Part shown: in pieces, positions 12,301-22,793 of the stretch
How the letters are laid out: the number at the start of each line of letters is the position of its first letter
How positions within the stretch are numbered: the first letter of the stretch is position 1
Program-made: the position numbers and the translations under genes
The notes under the pieces: generated by a model
Told to the model about the DNA's origin: nothing
Seen by the model: the letters and a program-made list of their open reading frames with translations, nothing else
Databases searched by the model: none
Source: Xylogone sp. PMI_703
Taxonomy: Eukaryota > Ascomycota > Leotiomycetes
Assembly: GCA_021399445.1 (NCBI GenBank)
Contig: JAJTUQ010000011.1
Location: 434,001 to 498,000 of the forward strand
Length of the DNA stretch: 64,000 nucleotides
Reading direction: 5' to 3'

Positions 12301-13823
12301 TCCTTTGGCCCATTCACGATAGAACTCACAATGTACACTCCTCCGCGTTGCTTGGCTTTAATGTACTGGTTCTTTTGATTCTTTCGAGTAAAATACATTG
12401 CATGTGGATCAAAAGAGCCATCAAAACCCTTTTCACAAACGCGTCGACCGGAGAGTAAATTAGCCCCAAGATTCGGAACAAGTAGAGTATCAGACAACAA
12501 TGCAGTGCTTCCATCCTTCAACTTCATTTCAGCGGTCCCCTTCTTCCATGCATACAACCTTCCACCTCCAACCTTTATCCCGCGACGTTTAATATCGGTC
12601 ATCGGTTGTTTAAAGAGCTGGGGGTTGTCAGTCATGTGAGAAGAAGCGCCTGTGTCTGCAATCCAGACGGAAGGTTTAACCATACGCATTGCTTCCTTTG
12701 AAACTCCTGCAACTTCGTCCTCCTCCTCGGATGAGTCATCAAAACTTGACTCCGTCTCCGACGTCGAATTAGACTCGGAGGAGTGACCGGCCATGTGACC
12801 ATGGGCATGACGTTTGGACTTGTTGCTTTTGCGGTGACTCTTGCGCTCGTCATCTTTTATTGCCTTCGGAGAGTGTCGTGATTTGTTATCCTTGGATTTG
12901 AGACCAAGAACATATTTTCTCGCATCACGCCTGAGTTTACAATATTTGATGGAGTGGTTTCCGTCACACAAATAGCATTTAACGTCCTTTCGGTCGGGCG
13001 AGCTACTTTTATGTCTACTCCGTTGACTTGAGCTTCTGCTCCCTTTGTCTTGTGGTCTTCGTGTTCTCTTGTCTCGGGCAGCGAGGGCTGTCGAGTTGGT
13101 GACCTTTTCTTCATGTCTTTGGAGGATGTCGATCTTGTCCACGATTTCAAGTGTCGGTTGTGCGTCGATCACAGTTGTAACTGTCGAGTATTCCTCTGGG
13201 AGTCCTGCAAGAAAGAATTCGAATATTTGCTTTGTGCTAAAGCCATCCTTGAGTTCAGGGGTTGCCTTCACAACTCTCCTCCTCAATTCCTGCACTCGAA
13301 TCCATCCCTCTTCAATTGTCATGCCCTGTTCTAGCTTGAATGAGGTGAGTTGAGCCATCTCACTCCGAGCAGCATGAGGTAACAACTTGTTATACTTGGA
13401 GTATAACTTTGTCCATGCTAGCTGGGCTTCAGACTCATCACGAATCAATTCATTGTCCATGGCATCGATACAGATTGAGATCATATATAAAACCTTCGCA
13501 GACGCGGCTTCATATTTCTCTTGCCTTTCAATGTTCCATATGCCATTATTTAATCCGCTTTTATCCTCCACCTTCAAGCTCTCCAGTTGTTTTTCCACAC
13601 CTTCAATAGTGATCTCAGGTGTTTTCGTGCTTGCTGGTGTGACAGGGGTGCTAATCGATGATGGGGTTCTCTGAATCCAGGCATATTCTGTGATTGTCTT
13701 GTTTAGCACAAATTCTAGCGATTCTCCTTTGAAATAGAGTCTCATCAGTTTAAACCATTCTTGCCAATTTGCTCTGTTAAGTATGCCGGCAGGGCGTTTG
13801 CGTGCAAGGTGATCGGTGTCCAT
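9321..13823 (-). CDS. copia Gag-Pol polyprotein, 3'-truncated by a deletion
   Basis: The 1500-residue frame starts at an ATG at 13823. Order: Gag with a UBN2/DUF4219-type region (about 1-270); a zinc knuckle of form C-x2-C-x3-H-x4-C near 280; aspartic protease WIADTGASSHMT near 390; integrase with an HHCC region and D-D-E core (VDACGP, RTDNASEL, NGPAERAI) near 560-760; reverse transcriptase with YDVKNAF and VHVDDIA near 1080-1300; RNase H with SDADWAG and SSTESEY near 1420-1500. After RDMGFP the frame ends at 9321, while the expected C-terminal motif NYVPTADMVADGMTKPL continues in another frame (9199-9330). About 40 residues, including the usual DNQ-containing RNase H segment, are missing. 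The copy is therefore probably not autonomous, although the rest is open. Confidence 0.95.
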   Translation of the reverse strand: MDTDHLARKRPAGILNRANWQEWFKLMRLYFKGESLEFVLNKTITEYAWIQRTPSSISTPVTPASTKTPEITIEGVEKQLESLKVEDKSGLNNGIWNIERQEKYEAASAKVLYMISICIDAMDNELIRDESEAQLAWTKLYSKYNKLLPHAARSEMAQLTSFKLEQGMTIEEGWIRVQELRRRVVKATPELKDGFSTKQIFEFFLAGLPEEYSTVTTVIDAQPTLEIVDKIDILQRHEEKVTNSTALAARDKRTRRPQDKGSRSSSQRSRHKSSSPDRKDVKCYLCDGNHSIKYCKLRRDARKYVLGLKSKDNKSRHSPKAIKDDERKSHRKSNKSKRHAHGHMAGHSSESNSTSETESSFDDSSEEEDEVAGVSKEAMRMVKPSVWIADTGASSHMTDNPQLFKQPMTDIKRRGIKVGGGRLYAWKKGTAEMKLKDGSTALLSDTLLVPNLGANLLSGRRVCEKGFDGSFDPHAMYFTRKNQKNQYIKAKQRGGVYIVSSIVNGPKETALVGDVKTEEGQSRFNPPGGENQNSDSDTETSPTLAPKSVEKVTQRYNLWHRRFAHLGVKKICNLHKVTTLSRPIRKPITKEPCEVCDLTKMKDRVNKALSEWESKRLALIYVDACGPFPPSIKEDRYFAQIVDSATRYIWNIPAKTRAHLVEKLRTWKIQVEYETEEKVKAIRTDNASELLSLLDEWSTSIGIRAETTAGYKSNQNGPAERAIQTTTADARALLKEASLPLEFWNYAVETDAYLRNRTASGPTIDGKVVSPYQAFTGEIPSIDHIRVFGCKCVSYVNRKEHPKDSRKDKLMDHGRVAVFVGYNPNTTQQYKVYAPDRGCVIKSSRVNFYENTQGGTIDLKLRTGDPQGTRNELAIRKPRGRPQKEAIESTPPPDPKDLNNFEIVIPAIANLGMTHTDPTTRTGRQRDQENASDPSVNVSHSGGDEGDEENKIRDQSQAQAENHDSPPGANIASPIEFHPSGGENQAPPEPVEARYDLRKRQRLDDSDDEDRPTKIGKAMLAMLEDQDYQDPDEIALASLVTDLDIVIPMTYKEAISDHRYGQKWKEAIDEEIASLQQNGTWEEEIPPEGANLVSTKWVFTIKTNPDGTLNRFKARLVARGFSQKYGQDFTGTFAPTVRMDTLRIFMAIVAAENLECHSYDVKNAFTESHLRERIFLSQPDGVPKLKNGYALRVLRSLYGLKQSARDWNLLCKSYLVKIGFVQSLADPCLYIHKERKIILLVHVDDIAAAAPRVQELEWFGKTLADRFHTKNLGEIQVILGIRVTRNRKEKTLFLDQEQYLDNILNRYGITQEKHKPKSVPISSYDKLRPTSDSDKKANLTEYQERIGSLMYAMINTRPDIAFALGKLSQYMSNPGEHHASAVKELLRYARSTIKQRVRYGPTPIQANQSSRQSNDDNRQAGSPTLVMYSDADWAGDKTDRKSTSGNVAMLYGGPVSWGSKKQRSVATSSTESEYIAMSMCAKQSQWIAQILRDMGFPVLR

Positions 13824-14195
13824 TTTCTCAAATGTCGGTGAGGTAAGGATGATGAAGATTTTGTCGTCTTTTGAGTTGTCGTATCGTAACTCAAGGTTAG
13901 AGAGACCTATAATTGATTGTTGGGTTTAGGTAAATAGGTAAATATCACGCCAAGGTGCCCGATACCGATTAAGGGGCCGTGATCTTCAAGTACTTGCTGT
14001 AGACCGACAATTCGTCGCACGTCTACCCGTCTCAAGACTTGGAACCGATCGGTCTCAATTTCAACCGATGCTCTGTAGACCTCTTTCTTCTACTAGAGAC
14101 TTGTGCAGTTACGTGTATTTTGGCTGTCCTTGGTGACAGACTTACGGTGAACACGTTCCAACTGCTATTCTTCCTAGTGACGCCTCAACATGCGT

Positions 14196-14209
14196 CCGGG
14201 CTCATAACC
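14196..14209 (-). other. copia primer binding site (half-tRNA-iMet type)
   Basis: Immediately inside the 5' LTR the plus strand reads CCGGGCTCATAACC. This is the anticodon stem-loop sequence of initiator methionine tRNA (CAT anticodon), so the element strand is complementary to it. Copia elements are known to prime from a tRNA-iMet half cut in the anticodon loop. There is no gap between LTR and site. Confidence 0.75.
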
Positions 14210-14439
14210 TGTGAAGATTATGACCATTAGGCTCATATTATGGAAGTGTTGGTTCACTAGGCACTACCGTATTGTAGGGTTGAATAGGCTTATATTGGCT
14301 TATACATTGTATGCTTATACTTATATTCAGTATTTGAGGAGTTGCACCCTTAAATACTCTCTTACCGGATTATTAGTCGTTCCACTCCGATCGCATAGCT
14401 ACCGAGCGCCAGTATGCTCTGCTCTCATAATTCCTAACA
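14210..14439 (-). repeat. copia 5' LTR
   Basis: This is the copy of 8894-9121 and abuts the primer binding site at 14209. It ends CTAACA at 14439 and is followed by ATACC, which does not match the flank of the other LTR. The promoter for gag-pol should lie here; no single TATA box stands out. Confidence 0.9.
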
Positions 14440-14502
14440 ATACCCTCTATATAATGGTTTTAAACTTCAAGTATTGTAACCCTTTATTTAAGCCACAATT
14501 GT

Positions 14503-14530
14503 AATTTGGCCTTATATATAAGGCCAAATT
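14503..14530. repeat. 28-bp perfect palindrome
   Basis: The sequence starts AATTTGGCCTTATA and continues as its exact reverse complement, centred on TATATA. It lies just outside the copia 5' LTR. It could form a cruciform or be the core of a small inverted-repeat element; no function can be assigned. Confidence 0.8.
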
Positions 14531-16049
14531 GACAAATTCTGTATTATGTAATACAAATATCAACTGAGCAACTTGGCACTTAGGGATGAGCACGTGATTT
14601 AAGTGTTTCAGAACTCTTTTATTTATGGGTTATCCCACTCTTTAGGAGCACCATCTGTATTGGCATTCAATTAAGTCTCTGCCCCATATATTTTGTAATT
14701 CAATGCGAATCCAAACATTTCGTCTAGTTGAGACGTCACTCCAGTTGGACACCTTCCGTGCGATGTCCACCACAGTAGATAAGAGGCCGGTGGCAATCTT
14801 ATTAATCTGACACATAGCTTCCACGAAACAGGTGTGTGCTGCATTTTCTACAGGCCACCCATCTCTTATACCATGGAGCACAAATAACTATAACCTCATT
14901 AGGAATAGGCTATGCGAGGCCATTCAATTCGTTACCCCTTTAGTGCAATCCTCACTATACTGTGATTGCACAATACTGTAGGATAATTAATTCAATTAAT
15001 AATTCTTTTGGCATATGCCATAATCAGACCAAGGTTCCGACAGATCCTCGGGCATCACCTCTCCTGTGCGATATTCTTGGGGCCTTAAGTGTCAGGTTAC
15101 TAGCCCAAAATGACGTCTCGTCGTAAGGCAATCGCCACGGATAAATGACGGGCCGATATCCAACAACTTCAAGTGCTGCTTCAGCCTCAACCAGTTCCCC
15201 ATTTGCAGGAGTACGCCCGCCTTTCCCCCTCAAACTCTCTCTCTCGCGATTAACGCAGCCTCTGGATCACAAATGGGACAGGCAGAGCACAGCATATCGA
15301 ATTCCTCTTGTGACAGGCTTTTTTTCAATCGTAGCATTCACTGTACCAAGCAGTGCCTTTTTGCAGACGATTGCTTTGCACAATCAGATGGCGAGTTAGA
15401 ATCCAATCCTGTCCAATCCGAACGTTTTGCTTCTATTATTGGGCGGTCGTTGTCCCACTACCAGACGGTTCCAGCCCTTCATCAATACCATCATCAATCC
15501 CAGCCTCTTCAACAATCAACTCTGGGACCCGACTTACTCTACATTTATCATACTTGCCCAGCAAACTTCTTCCTATCGGAACCGGCGACGGGCGTATCGC
15601 CAGTTGGGCGCCAAACCCAATTCATCGTTCCCAGAACACCGCCCCTCTCTTTTATTCAAGGACTCGATATCCCTCATCATTGCATCCACCGCAAGCACAT
15701 TGAGCGGCGTTTCTACCGCTCCTTTGCCATTATCAACATCGAGAGTCGCCCTAAGCGGGGTCTCCACAAAAACGCTGCGCCACCCTTGCCGCCTTCGCCG
15801 AGAACGTTCATTTGCGCCGCACAACCCACCAGGCCAAACCCAGTCTGCGCAACACCTTGACCAGCTCGACTAGGCCTGCCATTTAGGCGACGGTGCTGCT
15901 GACTGGGTGGGCGGTGGCGGGCGGCGGCCACTGTCACGCTGTCGCGTTGTTGGATCATCGGTCACAGATCGGAGGGCGTGCCGTACCTGGATGGTGCAGA
16001 GCCAAGACGGCTTCCGGAACGCACGTGCAAGCGAGTCCGCAGGATCTCG
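14531..16049. other. no recognisable gene; GC-richer island
   Basis: About 14531-15000 holds only short frames with no known motif (for instance 14642-14881, minus). From 15100 to 15960 the DNA is richer in C and pyrimidine tracts and carries several overlapping open frames on both strands (15145-15399, 15273-15860, 15427-15873). None shows a domain, and the plus-strand frames are biased to Ser, Pro and Thr, as expected from CT-rich DNA. This could be a long leader or promoter region, or a fossil gene. Confidence 0.4.
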
Positions 16050-16447
16050 CACAAGGATTGGGTTTGGCGTAATCTGCTAAACCTTGCTTGCCTAGCTGTT
16101 GTGGGATAGATTGCTCATGTCAACGCCCGTTCTATTGTGATGTAAGGTTTGAAACTTTTCCCTTTGCCTTTTTTTTTAGTTGCTTCTAGTCTGTTGCTGT
16201 ATTCAACTCTCCAGTCTGAGTTATGCGGAATCGCATCATTGCCCAATACATCAAAGGTCCCCCGGTGCAGCTCTGGCCTCCAGCACCCATTTAAAGCCGG
16301 TAAGCATTAGCTTAGTTAGGCATGATGCGTTTGGGATGCTTATGGCAAGATCTCTTATCGGAATTAGCCATCGCTCAGTCTCGATCTTCGGAAACATTCC
16401 AAATGATCTGACAGGACGTGTCTCTGCATGATTTCTCCGCCTTCCCA
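16050..16447. repeat. dispersed ~350-400-bp repeat, copy 1
   Basis: This stretch is similar to the reverse complement of 42860-43260. Shared blocks include 'gtgatgtaagg', 'gggatgct', 'gatcttcgga' and 'tctgca'. On the minus strand both copies encode a similar string: AET-PVRS, PKI-T-RWLIP and DL--SIP, with mainly conservative differences. That points to a once-coding fragment. The family is not recognised. Confidence 0.6.
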
Positions 16448-17107
16448 AAGGGCCTCAAGCCTTTCATCCACATACAATTCCACAGAGTTGGCAGTTCTCA
16501 TCATCATCTCGGCTTGGCTAGCATGTCATGGTACTAACATCCTACAAGCCATATTACCTGCTCAACATATATCAGCATATGAGATTTTAACAATCATTTT
16601 GCAAGTTTAATGCCGAGAATCAGCCGTGGCGTCAAAGTACCTAAATACGGCAATCTGGGGAAAGCGGAATCAATCCCCGAGAGTGGCACTTGCATCCCGG
16701 TGGCCAAACTGCTATGACTCGATCTAACTTCCAGCTCTGCAATCAGTTGGCACAACGATGTCATCGCATGCTTACTCTTTGAATTTAGGCCGAGGCAATT
16801 AGATAATTGCTCTTGTAACGGCATCGATATAATTTGACAACCAGATTTATCTGTTACATATTAACGATAATTATACCTGAACGCTGACGGAAACTAGTGG
16901 AATTATTAAAACTCTCGAGCCTTTGTTTTAGTATTAGAAATGGGGAAAGTTGAGAGCATTGACTAATATATGCGAGGAGATATTTGAAAAACGCAATGCG
17001 AAAGTTGAAACAGCGCGAACCGTCTTTGATATATCTCCCGACTTCCATCAGAGGGGACATCATCCCACGCTCCTTTGTCATCTCAGATTACAGACAGCAA
17101 AGGATTC

Positions 17108-18148
17108 ATGTCAAAAGGAGACGCTCGGCCATCCAAGCCTCTGAGCCTGATGATCCCGGGTGGTCCATACCGCCCGAGACGACCAACTTTGCGAGAAGTA
17201 TTGGCGGATGAGTCCTCACCACCACAGACTTTGCGTGCTTTCACGCAATATCTCTCGCAAAACCATTGTTTAGAGAACTTGGAATTTACCATAGATGCTT
17301 CAAGATATGGTAATCATTATCAGACTATGATTGATCAAGATTCGCAGATTTTATTATCACCACAAACACCTGACAGTGCATATATACGGATGTTGTGGCA
17401 GAATTTATTAGATACTTATATTGCGCAGAATAGCCCACGCGAAGTTAACCTCCCTTCCGAAATACGGGATGAATTGGTCTCTTTGGCTAATGCCTTCATT
17501 CCTCCGCACCCATCGCACCTTGATCAAGCAGTAAAGGTCGTCTACGATTTGATGGACGAATCAGTTTTTGTTCCTTTCCTTAACTCAGTTACACTGTCAC
17601 ATGGAGTTTCCGATTCATATTTCAACTCGTGGACATCAGACAATTCAGTAGTGAACATTGATGAGCGATCCTTATCACCCTCACAAAGCCGAGAAAGAAA
17701 CCAAAATTTCATTGGAGTTGGACCAGATGGTTCTCCTTCGAGGCAGTCGCTGCAGCATTTCTCACCTCTTTCCACTCAACCCTCTCGAGTTTCAGCCAAC
17801 CTCTCCTCCATCGCATCCGGATCTGGATCTGGATCAAGGCTATCATCTGTAATTGGTAGCATTAAGAGCTTGGCTGATGGTAGCGATGACTTGCCCATGG
17901 ATTCTACGATAGAACCGAGAACACCATCAACAATACCACCTCCGTCGGACACGGGATTCTCTGGATTCTCACCAACTGCAAGCCCACGAAACTTACAGAA
18001 TGAGGGAACCAGCGGGTGGAAGAAGATGAGTGCCAAGTTGGGATGGAAGAAGAACAAGTCTAACCGTAGTCCAACTTCTAGCACCGACTTCTCGAAATAT
18101 TTTACAAGTACGGAACCCGTGGACGGGGGCGGTAACCGGACTCCATGA
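17108..18148 (+). CDS. RGS-domain protein (regulator of G-protein signalling)
   Basis: An intronless 346-residue frame starts at the first in-frame ATG (17108). Residues about 27-165 form an RGS domain: LREVLADESSPPQTLRAFTQ, then YLSQNHCLENLEF-, a LW..LL.TYI segment and a C-terminal helix ending VYDLMDESVFVPFL. RGS domains accelerate GTP hydrolysis by G-alpha subunits and so dampen heterotrimeric G-protein signalling at the inner plasma membrane. The rest (170-346) is Ser/Pro-rich with a basic KKMSAKLGWKKNKS patch, probably a disordered regulatory tail. There is no DEP domain or membrane segment, so it resembles the short single-domain fungal RGS type. The frame is intact. Family call is firm; the subtype is not determined. 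Confidence 0.85.
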   Translation: MSKGDARPSKPLSLMIPGGPYRPRRPTLREVLADESSPPQTLRAFTQYLSQNHCLENLEFTIDASRYGNHYQTMIDQDSQILLSPQTPDSAYIRMLWQNLLDTYIAQNSPREVNLPSEIRDELVSLANAFIPPHPSHLDQAVKVVYDLMDESVFVPFLNSVTLSHGVSDSYFNSWTSDNSVVNIDERSLSPSQSRERNQNFIGVGPDGSPSRQSLQHFSPLSTQPSRVSANLSSIASGSGSGSRLSSVIGSIKSLADGSDDLPMDSTIEPRTPSTIPPPSDTGFSGFSPTASPRNLQNEGTSGWKKMSAKLGWKKNKSNRSPTSSTDFSKYFTSTEPVDGGGNRTP

Positions 18149-19211
18149 GAGGGGGGGGCCGCGTCATTGCCATCTGAATCTTCTTCAAGCAACATGGCCC
18201 AGGTCCCGATCCTTACGCCCCGCCCATCCTTGCCAAGTTCGCCCGGCCGATCTTGCAAATGCGTCTGATGCTGTTGTCCCGATAGTCTTTTCAACACTAA
18301 ATGCCACGTTGAGGCCTAGTGATGGTATATTGTTTTATTGCTGGAAGCCCATCCTGGATCGCCAGTTAACCTAACACATCGTCGCGCTTCAATCGTCATA
18401 TCTCTGGGAACTATTCGGGCGAGCAAGCTGGGTCGTACACGGGACCGATCTACACTCTGAAACAAGCTTATCCAAAAATAATAACTTGGTTCTACTTAAT
18501 TGGTTGGCTCTTAATCCAGACGATCCACCTAAGGGATTGACTCACGTATCCCTAAACATAGGTGGTCCTTCTAGGCCTTATCCTGCCGAGATCATCTTAT
18601 AGCCTGACCATCCTTGTCGAGATCACATTCTTAACTGAATATGTCTTGTATTGAGCAGCATAATGCTCGATTCCCTCACCAGAGATCTTGCATTAATGTC
18701 TTAAATATAAAATTTAAAAGTTTCTTGCTCAAACAATAACAGCAAATCTGTTTAACGTTCTCCTTGATAATACTAGCAAAATAACCAACTTGATGTTTAA
18801 TAACTAAAAGCGGCAGCGAGAGTGAGGAGGAGCAAGTAGAATGGTTGGCAATAACAGGAAAGAAGCGCTCAACCGCGGGGTAAGACAGTCCGCGCTGCTT
18901 CAGCAGGAGGAACCTCACGATGAGCTCGAGTTACTCTTCCAAGAAGATGAAGACGACGAGGGATTTGAAGATGAAGAAGGCGATCTGAGGATCCGACTCA
19001 GCAGGCGCAGTGGGAGAGAGTTAGCATAGCAAAATTCGAGTGGCGATGAATATGGGAGTTGGAAAAAGTTGAACATTTGTGGACGGCGGCGGCTTGCGAA
19101 GTATGCATAGCTTGCTTAATTAATATACCATACATCGAGCTTATCAAGTGTGCACGCGAAGTTATGCATACTTCAACATTCAACCTTGCTTGCTTAGGGG
19201 AAGACGCAGGA
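18149..19211. other. intergenic, no supported gene
   Basis: The sequence is of mixed composition. A 62-codon acidic frame at 18841-19029 has an ATG but no family resemblance or supporting neighbour. Nothing else was seen. Confidence 0.35.
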
Positions 19212-19221
19212 TTTATATAAA
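19212..19221 (+). promoter_or_regulatory. TATA-box-like motif
   Basis: TTTATATAAA lies about 135 bp upstream of the ATG at 19356, a sensible distance for a fungal core promoter. No other conserved element is seen nearby. Confidence 0.35.
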
Positions 19222-19355
19222 CTTCTATATTTCCACCCTGGATAGAGGCTTTAGTTCAATTCAAGAGTAATCATCTTTGCATTGATTATTATCTATATTC
19301 CTGTGAAACTTCGAGTTAACAACGCTTCCTCTACAAGGGATCTGAGCTTTGTAAT

Positions 19356-20040
19356 ATGCCTCTTCTACAACAACGGGAATCCTCTTACGAGTCAAATTCC
19401 CGCCGAGGATTTCTTCGAACAACAGGAAATCTCACCACGTACGAATTCACACTCCAAAGAGACAAATTAATAGTTGCTTCTTCCCTTAAAACAGAACCTC
19501 CTGTTCACATGGTCCAGGATAGTTATACTGCTGATCTGAGAAAAGTACATTGTAGTGCAGACTGGGAACATAATTTTTCCATCATTATTAATAGAATGCT
19601 TTTCGGATTGTTGTTAGGTCAGTCAGCAACATCGACAATCCTTGTACCTTTCACTACTGGGAAGTATGGTTGGGATGAGTTAAGCTTTGATAAAACTGTG
19701 TGGAAAGAATGCGATTTGTAAGTTCTAAAGTCGTCATATCTTAAAATGTAAGTTAACTTAGAACTACAGGAAAGTGGTAGTGGTTGGCATAAATGAGAGC
19801 ATCTTAGAGAATGCTGCAAACATTCGGAGGGGCATGAAGAGGGATCTCGAACTTCAACTCTTTCTGCCTTCTTCACCACAGCCTTCTGCAAGTGATAAGT
19901 GTTTGGTCAATATTATGGGTAATATGGAGTATCCTGATGTTGCTCACCTAGCTGGGGAAACTCTTTTAGCATCCGATCGAGATTTGGAGGTCGGCACCCA
20001 AGATATGATTCAATATGTATCAAATTCTCAATACGCTTGA
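19356..20040 (+). CDS. orphan two-exon protein
   Basis: Exon 1 (19356-19717) and exon 2 (19770-20040) join in phase across a 52-bp intron with GTAAGT donor, a TTAACTTAG stretch and CAG acceptor, giving 210 residues. The N-terminal part is polar, a short hydrophobic segment (MLFGLLLG) lies near residue 83, and VVVVGINES follows the splice. The C-terminal half is acidic. There is no signal peptide or recognised domain. A TATA-like motif stands upstream. The clean splice and in-phase continuation argue for a real gene; its function is unknown and it may be lineage-specific. Confidence 0.5.
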
Positions 20041-21422
20041 TTGCCATTAAGATGCAGTAAAATTGATGAGCCTAAATGTCGATAATTTAATATAATCCCA
20101 GGTAGACAGATTCTGGCCATTTGATCGACAACTGTAGCCATGACAGGTTAGGCTACAAAAAGGATTCCTCTTCAATCAATCCATAATGCTTCCTGCTTCT
20201 CCAAGCCATTTTCCCTTCCACATTCGCATTACAACCTGTCTGGGAAGGAATTTATACTGGTGGAAATGTATTTTCTCGGGAGCTAATTCCAGCTTCTTGG
20301 AAAACAGAATGTAAATTTACCGTATCATTCCAAGGCAGACTAAGCCCCTAAGGTTAGACATTATGGTTCTAGATTACGATTTGCAGCACTGTCTTTATGA
20401 AAAGCAAAGCTTTATGTATTTACGTGTAAGGCATCGTGAGCCTGGGACATGGGCTAATTTAAGTCCTTAGGCCACAGGCATCAGCGCCAAATTAGAGCCG
20501 GCAAATAGTAGGCAAGACCTGGAGCGAACGTTCTAGAACCCATAATCGGCTCAATATCTTAATTAAATCGTCGTTGGGCCCCAGTTGAGATGCACATGAT
20601 ATCTCGGTGACCGAGCTACCAACCATGCTATGGGTGCTACTTCTGTAGGGGCCGAGCTGCAAGGCCACCAGGCTGATCAGGTCTGCGCAGACACAGGTCA
20701 TCCACTTCAACACTTTCTAAGGTGAATCCCAACAATGAGGGGATATACTTCTGGGACCATTGATACAGGTGCATGTTTCTAAGATGGATCCCGACAACCT
20801 GGATTTGATCGACAGCAACGCATTCAGCACAGAGCAAATCTCGATATAGATGTTACGGCCTTCCCCACAGTGAGTTAAGAACCGTCATTCTTTATTTCCA
20901 TTTGTTTTACACTTCTTCAAAATTATCAGTCGACATTATTCCAGGTCGAAATTGCATTTGAAGGCATTCATGCCATAAACCTTAGCACCCTAAGTGAGAT
21001 CGTATAACAGCCAAACCTGAACCTCATCCAAAAGGCCCACAACCCGGCCATGCTGGGTAAGAACCCTAAAACACTCAAAAAATTGTAAAATTTTTGTACA
21101 CGTATTGTCACACCCGAGAAACTGGAATTGACAACCACTTTTTTCGACCTTCTGTCGATCAATCGGCCACGCGTTGGGTTGTTCCATTAACTGCTAGGAC
21201 GGCTACGCCCCTGTGTAGCTGTTATACTTCTTGGTATCGACGTCAAGCATTCATTCCATGGGTCCAGAGCTCTTAAAGAGGGTCAATTGACCTCCATTCG
21301 CCAAACATTACAAAATTGAGACACTATCGGCTTGTCTCATCCCGTTTGTTCGTTTCCAGTTTGAGCTGCAATACCTCACGATACCTCAACTGTCCAAAAT
21401 ATCTTTATCTCGCCGGTATATC
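20041..21422. other. intergenic, only unrecognised short frames
   Basis: Two overlapping minus-strand frames (20492-20713 and 20637-20837) have protein-like composition but no domain I know; they may be a frameshifted fossil. The last 100 bp upstream of 21423 is pyrimidine-rich and probably holds the promoter of the membrane protein. Confidence 0.3.
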
Positions 21423-22793
21423 ATGACGGTTCCTCGAGCTATTCTTGTGCCACTGGGCGTGCTCGCCGTACTCTGTGAGCTCGCCTTGCTGGTTTTTAAC
21501 ATAGTATTCGCCGTCACTCTCTCTGGCGAATATACCGGCTTCAAGGGCGACAAGGTGGAAATTGTTGCATCAGTGCTAAATTTCGTTAATGTAGACTTAC
21601 TATTAATATTGCTTGCAAGACAATTCCAATATCGTGATGGAGTACATATCAAAGATGTCGGACATGGTCGACAGCACATATATCTTCTGGCCGGGTTTTG
21701 TGGATTTTTTTGCGCCTTGTCAACTACTGCAACAGCTGTTGGTCTCTGTGTGATTCGTAACGGGATTACTGATCTTCCTCGTCAGACACTAGGTTCCTCC
21801 ACGGAAAGTCTGATGACTGGTGTCTTTGTCGTCTGGGCCATTTCTTTAATTTCAGAGATCGTGTTCATAATAACTACTATCTTAATCCAAAGGATGGATT
21901 TCCATCAGCAAATACAACCTTTCCAAGTAGAATCGGGAAATCACAGTTTATCAAAAATGAAGCAGACTGAGAGGCAACAAGACCGAAGTCCTCCAGAGAG
22001 TGTTGATCATAGAGGGAGCAATACTGTTAAGTCAACATCCCCGCCATCTTGGAGCAGGCGTTTGTCTGTTCGAAATTCACTATCGTAAGTTGTACGTCCA
22101 ATTACGTCAAAGACGAAACTCATATCTGGTAGCCAGAAAACAACACAACGGCCGGAATCCCTGGATTCTGGATATCCCGAGAGTAATTCATGTGTTGAAG
22201 ACAGCTTTAATTTTTGGGATACGTCTGCAGTAGAACCTTATGTACAGCAGGCTGTCCTCGGAAAATCATCACCGACTCCAGAGATTCTGGAAACCATACC
22301 TGCCACTCCCACAAGTAGCAGAAGTCCAAGTCCCGAGATTCCGCTTGATTTGGAGCCAGCTTTAAGGAGCCAGCCAAAGAGTCGCAGTTATAGTCCAGCA
22401 AACAGTCATAAGGACGTCACTAGAAAGAGTTCGCAGATAACGAGTCGGAACGGGAGCTTAAGAGAAGCTCAGATTCATCCTCTATTCAGATCAGATTCGC
22501 CAACACCTCCCCCAGCAGCAACACCGGGGACGACTATCACAGCTGCTCCTGGTGCAGGGCAGGTGATTTCAGATCGTCAGAGCATCAGGTCTTTACACCG
22601 TCCACGAAGGTGGGAGCTTACCCAGCAGTCCATTAGTAGCCAGTTGCAGCTTAGCCAGCATCCGGCTGACTATGGAAATGGAGTGCTGCGAGAAGACAGA
22701 AGAGAAAGTAGAAGAAAGAAAGATGATGCCGCCAATTCCGGACTGGATTTAGGGTTGATTGGACTGCACTGGATCAGGGCGCTTGAATCTTGA
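21423..22793 (+). CDS. four-helix fungal membrane protein with long Ser/Pro tail
   Basis: Exon 1 (21423-22084) and exon 2 (22133-22793) join in phase over a 48-bp intron (GTAAGT to TAG), giving 440 residues. Four hydrophobic segments fit transmembrane helices at about 8-30, 44-62, 85-108 and 129-154. After the last helix the protein is polar and Ser/Pro-rich, with NFWDTS and ETIPATP stretches followed by SPSPEIP, typical of a cytosolic tail. Without the intron the first frame would stop at 22088, just after the splice donor, so the splice is well supported. It resembles uncharacterised fungal integral membrane proteins; no enzyme or transporter motif is present. Function unknown. Confidence 0.65.

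Larger units (their letters stand above)
8894..14439 (-). mobile_element. Ty1/copia LTR retrotransposon, full length
   Basis: The element has two LTRs of about 230 bp, each beginning TGT and ending TAACA on the plus strand, and one gag-pol frame on the minus strand. In element orientation the 5' LTR is at 14210-14439, directly followed by a primer site matching initiator Met-tRNA, and the 3' LTR is at 8894-9121 preceded by a purine-rich stretch (AGTAGGAG). The LTRs differ at about a dozen positions, mostly at one end. The 5-bp flanks (TTTAT left, ATACC right) do not match, so no target duplication is visible. The left edge coincides with the end of the AT-rich block. Confidence 0.95.

Noticed and set aside
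11689..13674. Plus-strand ORFs opposite the copia polyprotein
   Set aside because: They are antisense shadows of gag-pol without their own motifs.
15273..15873. Three overlapping plus-strand ORFs and minus-strand ORFs in the GC-richer island
   Set aside because: Composition is what CT-rich DNA gives in any frame; starts are partly non-ATG, there are no domains, and frames overlap heavily.
18841..19029. 62-codon acidic ORF
   Set aside because: No family resemblance, no splice partner, low complexity; kept only as a remark.
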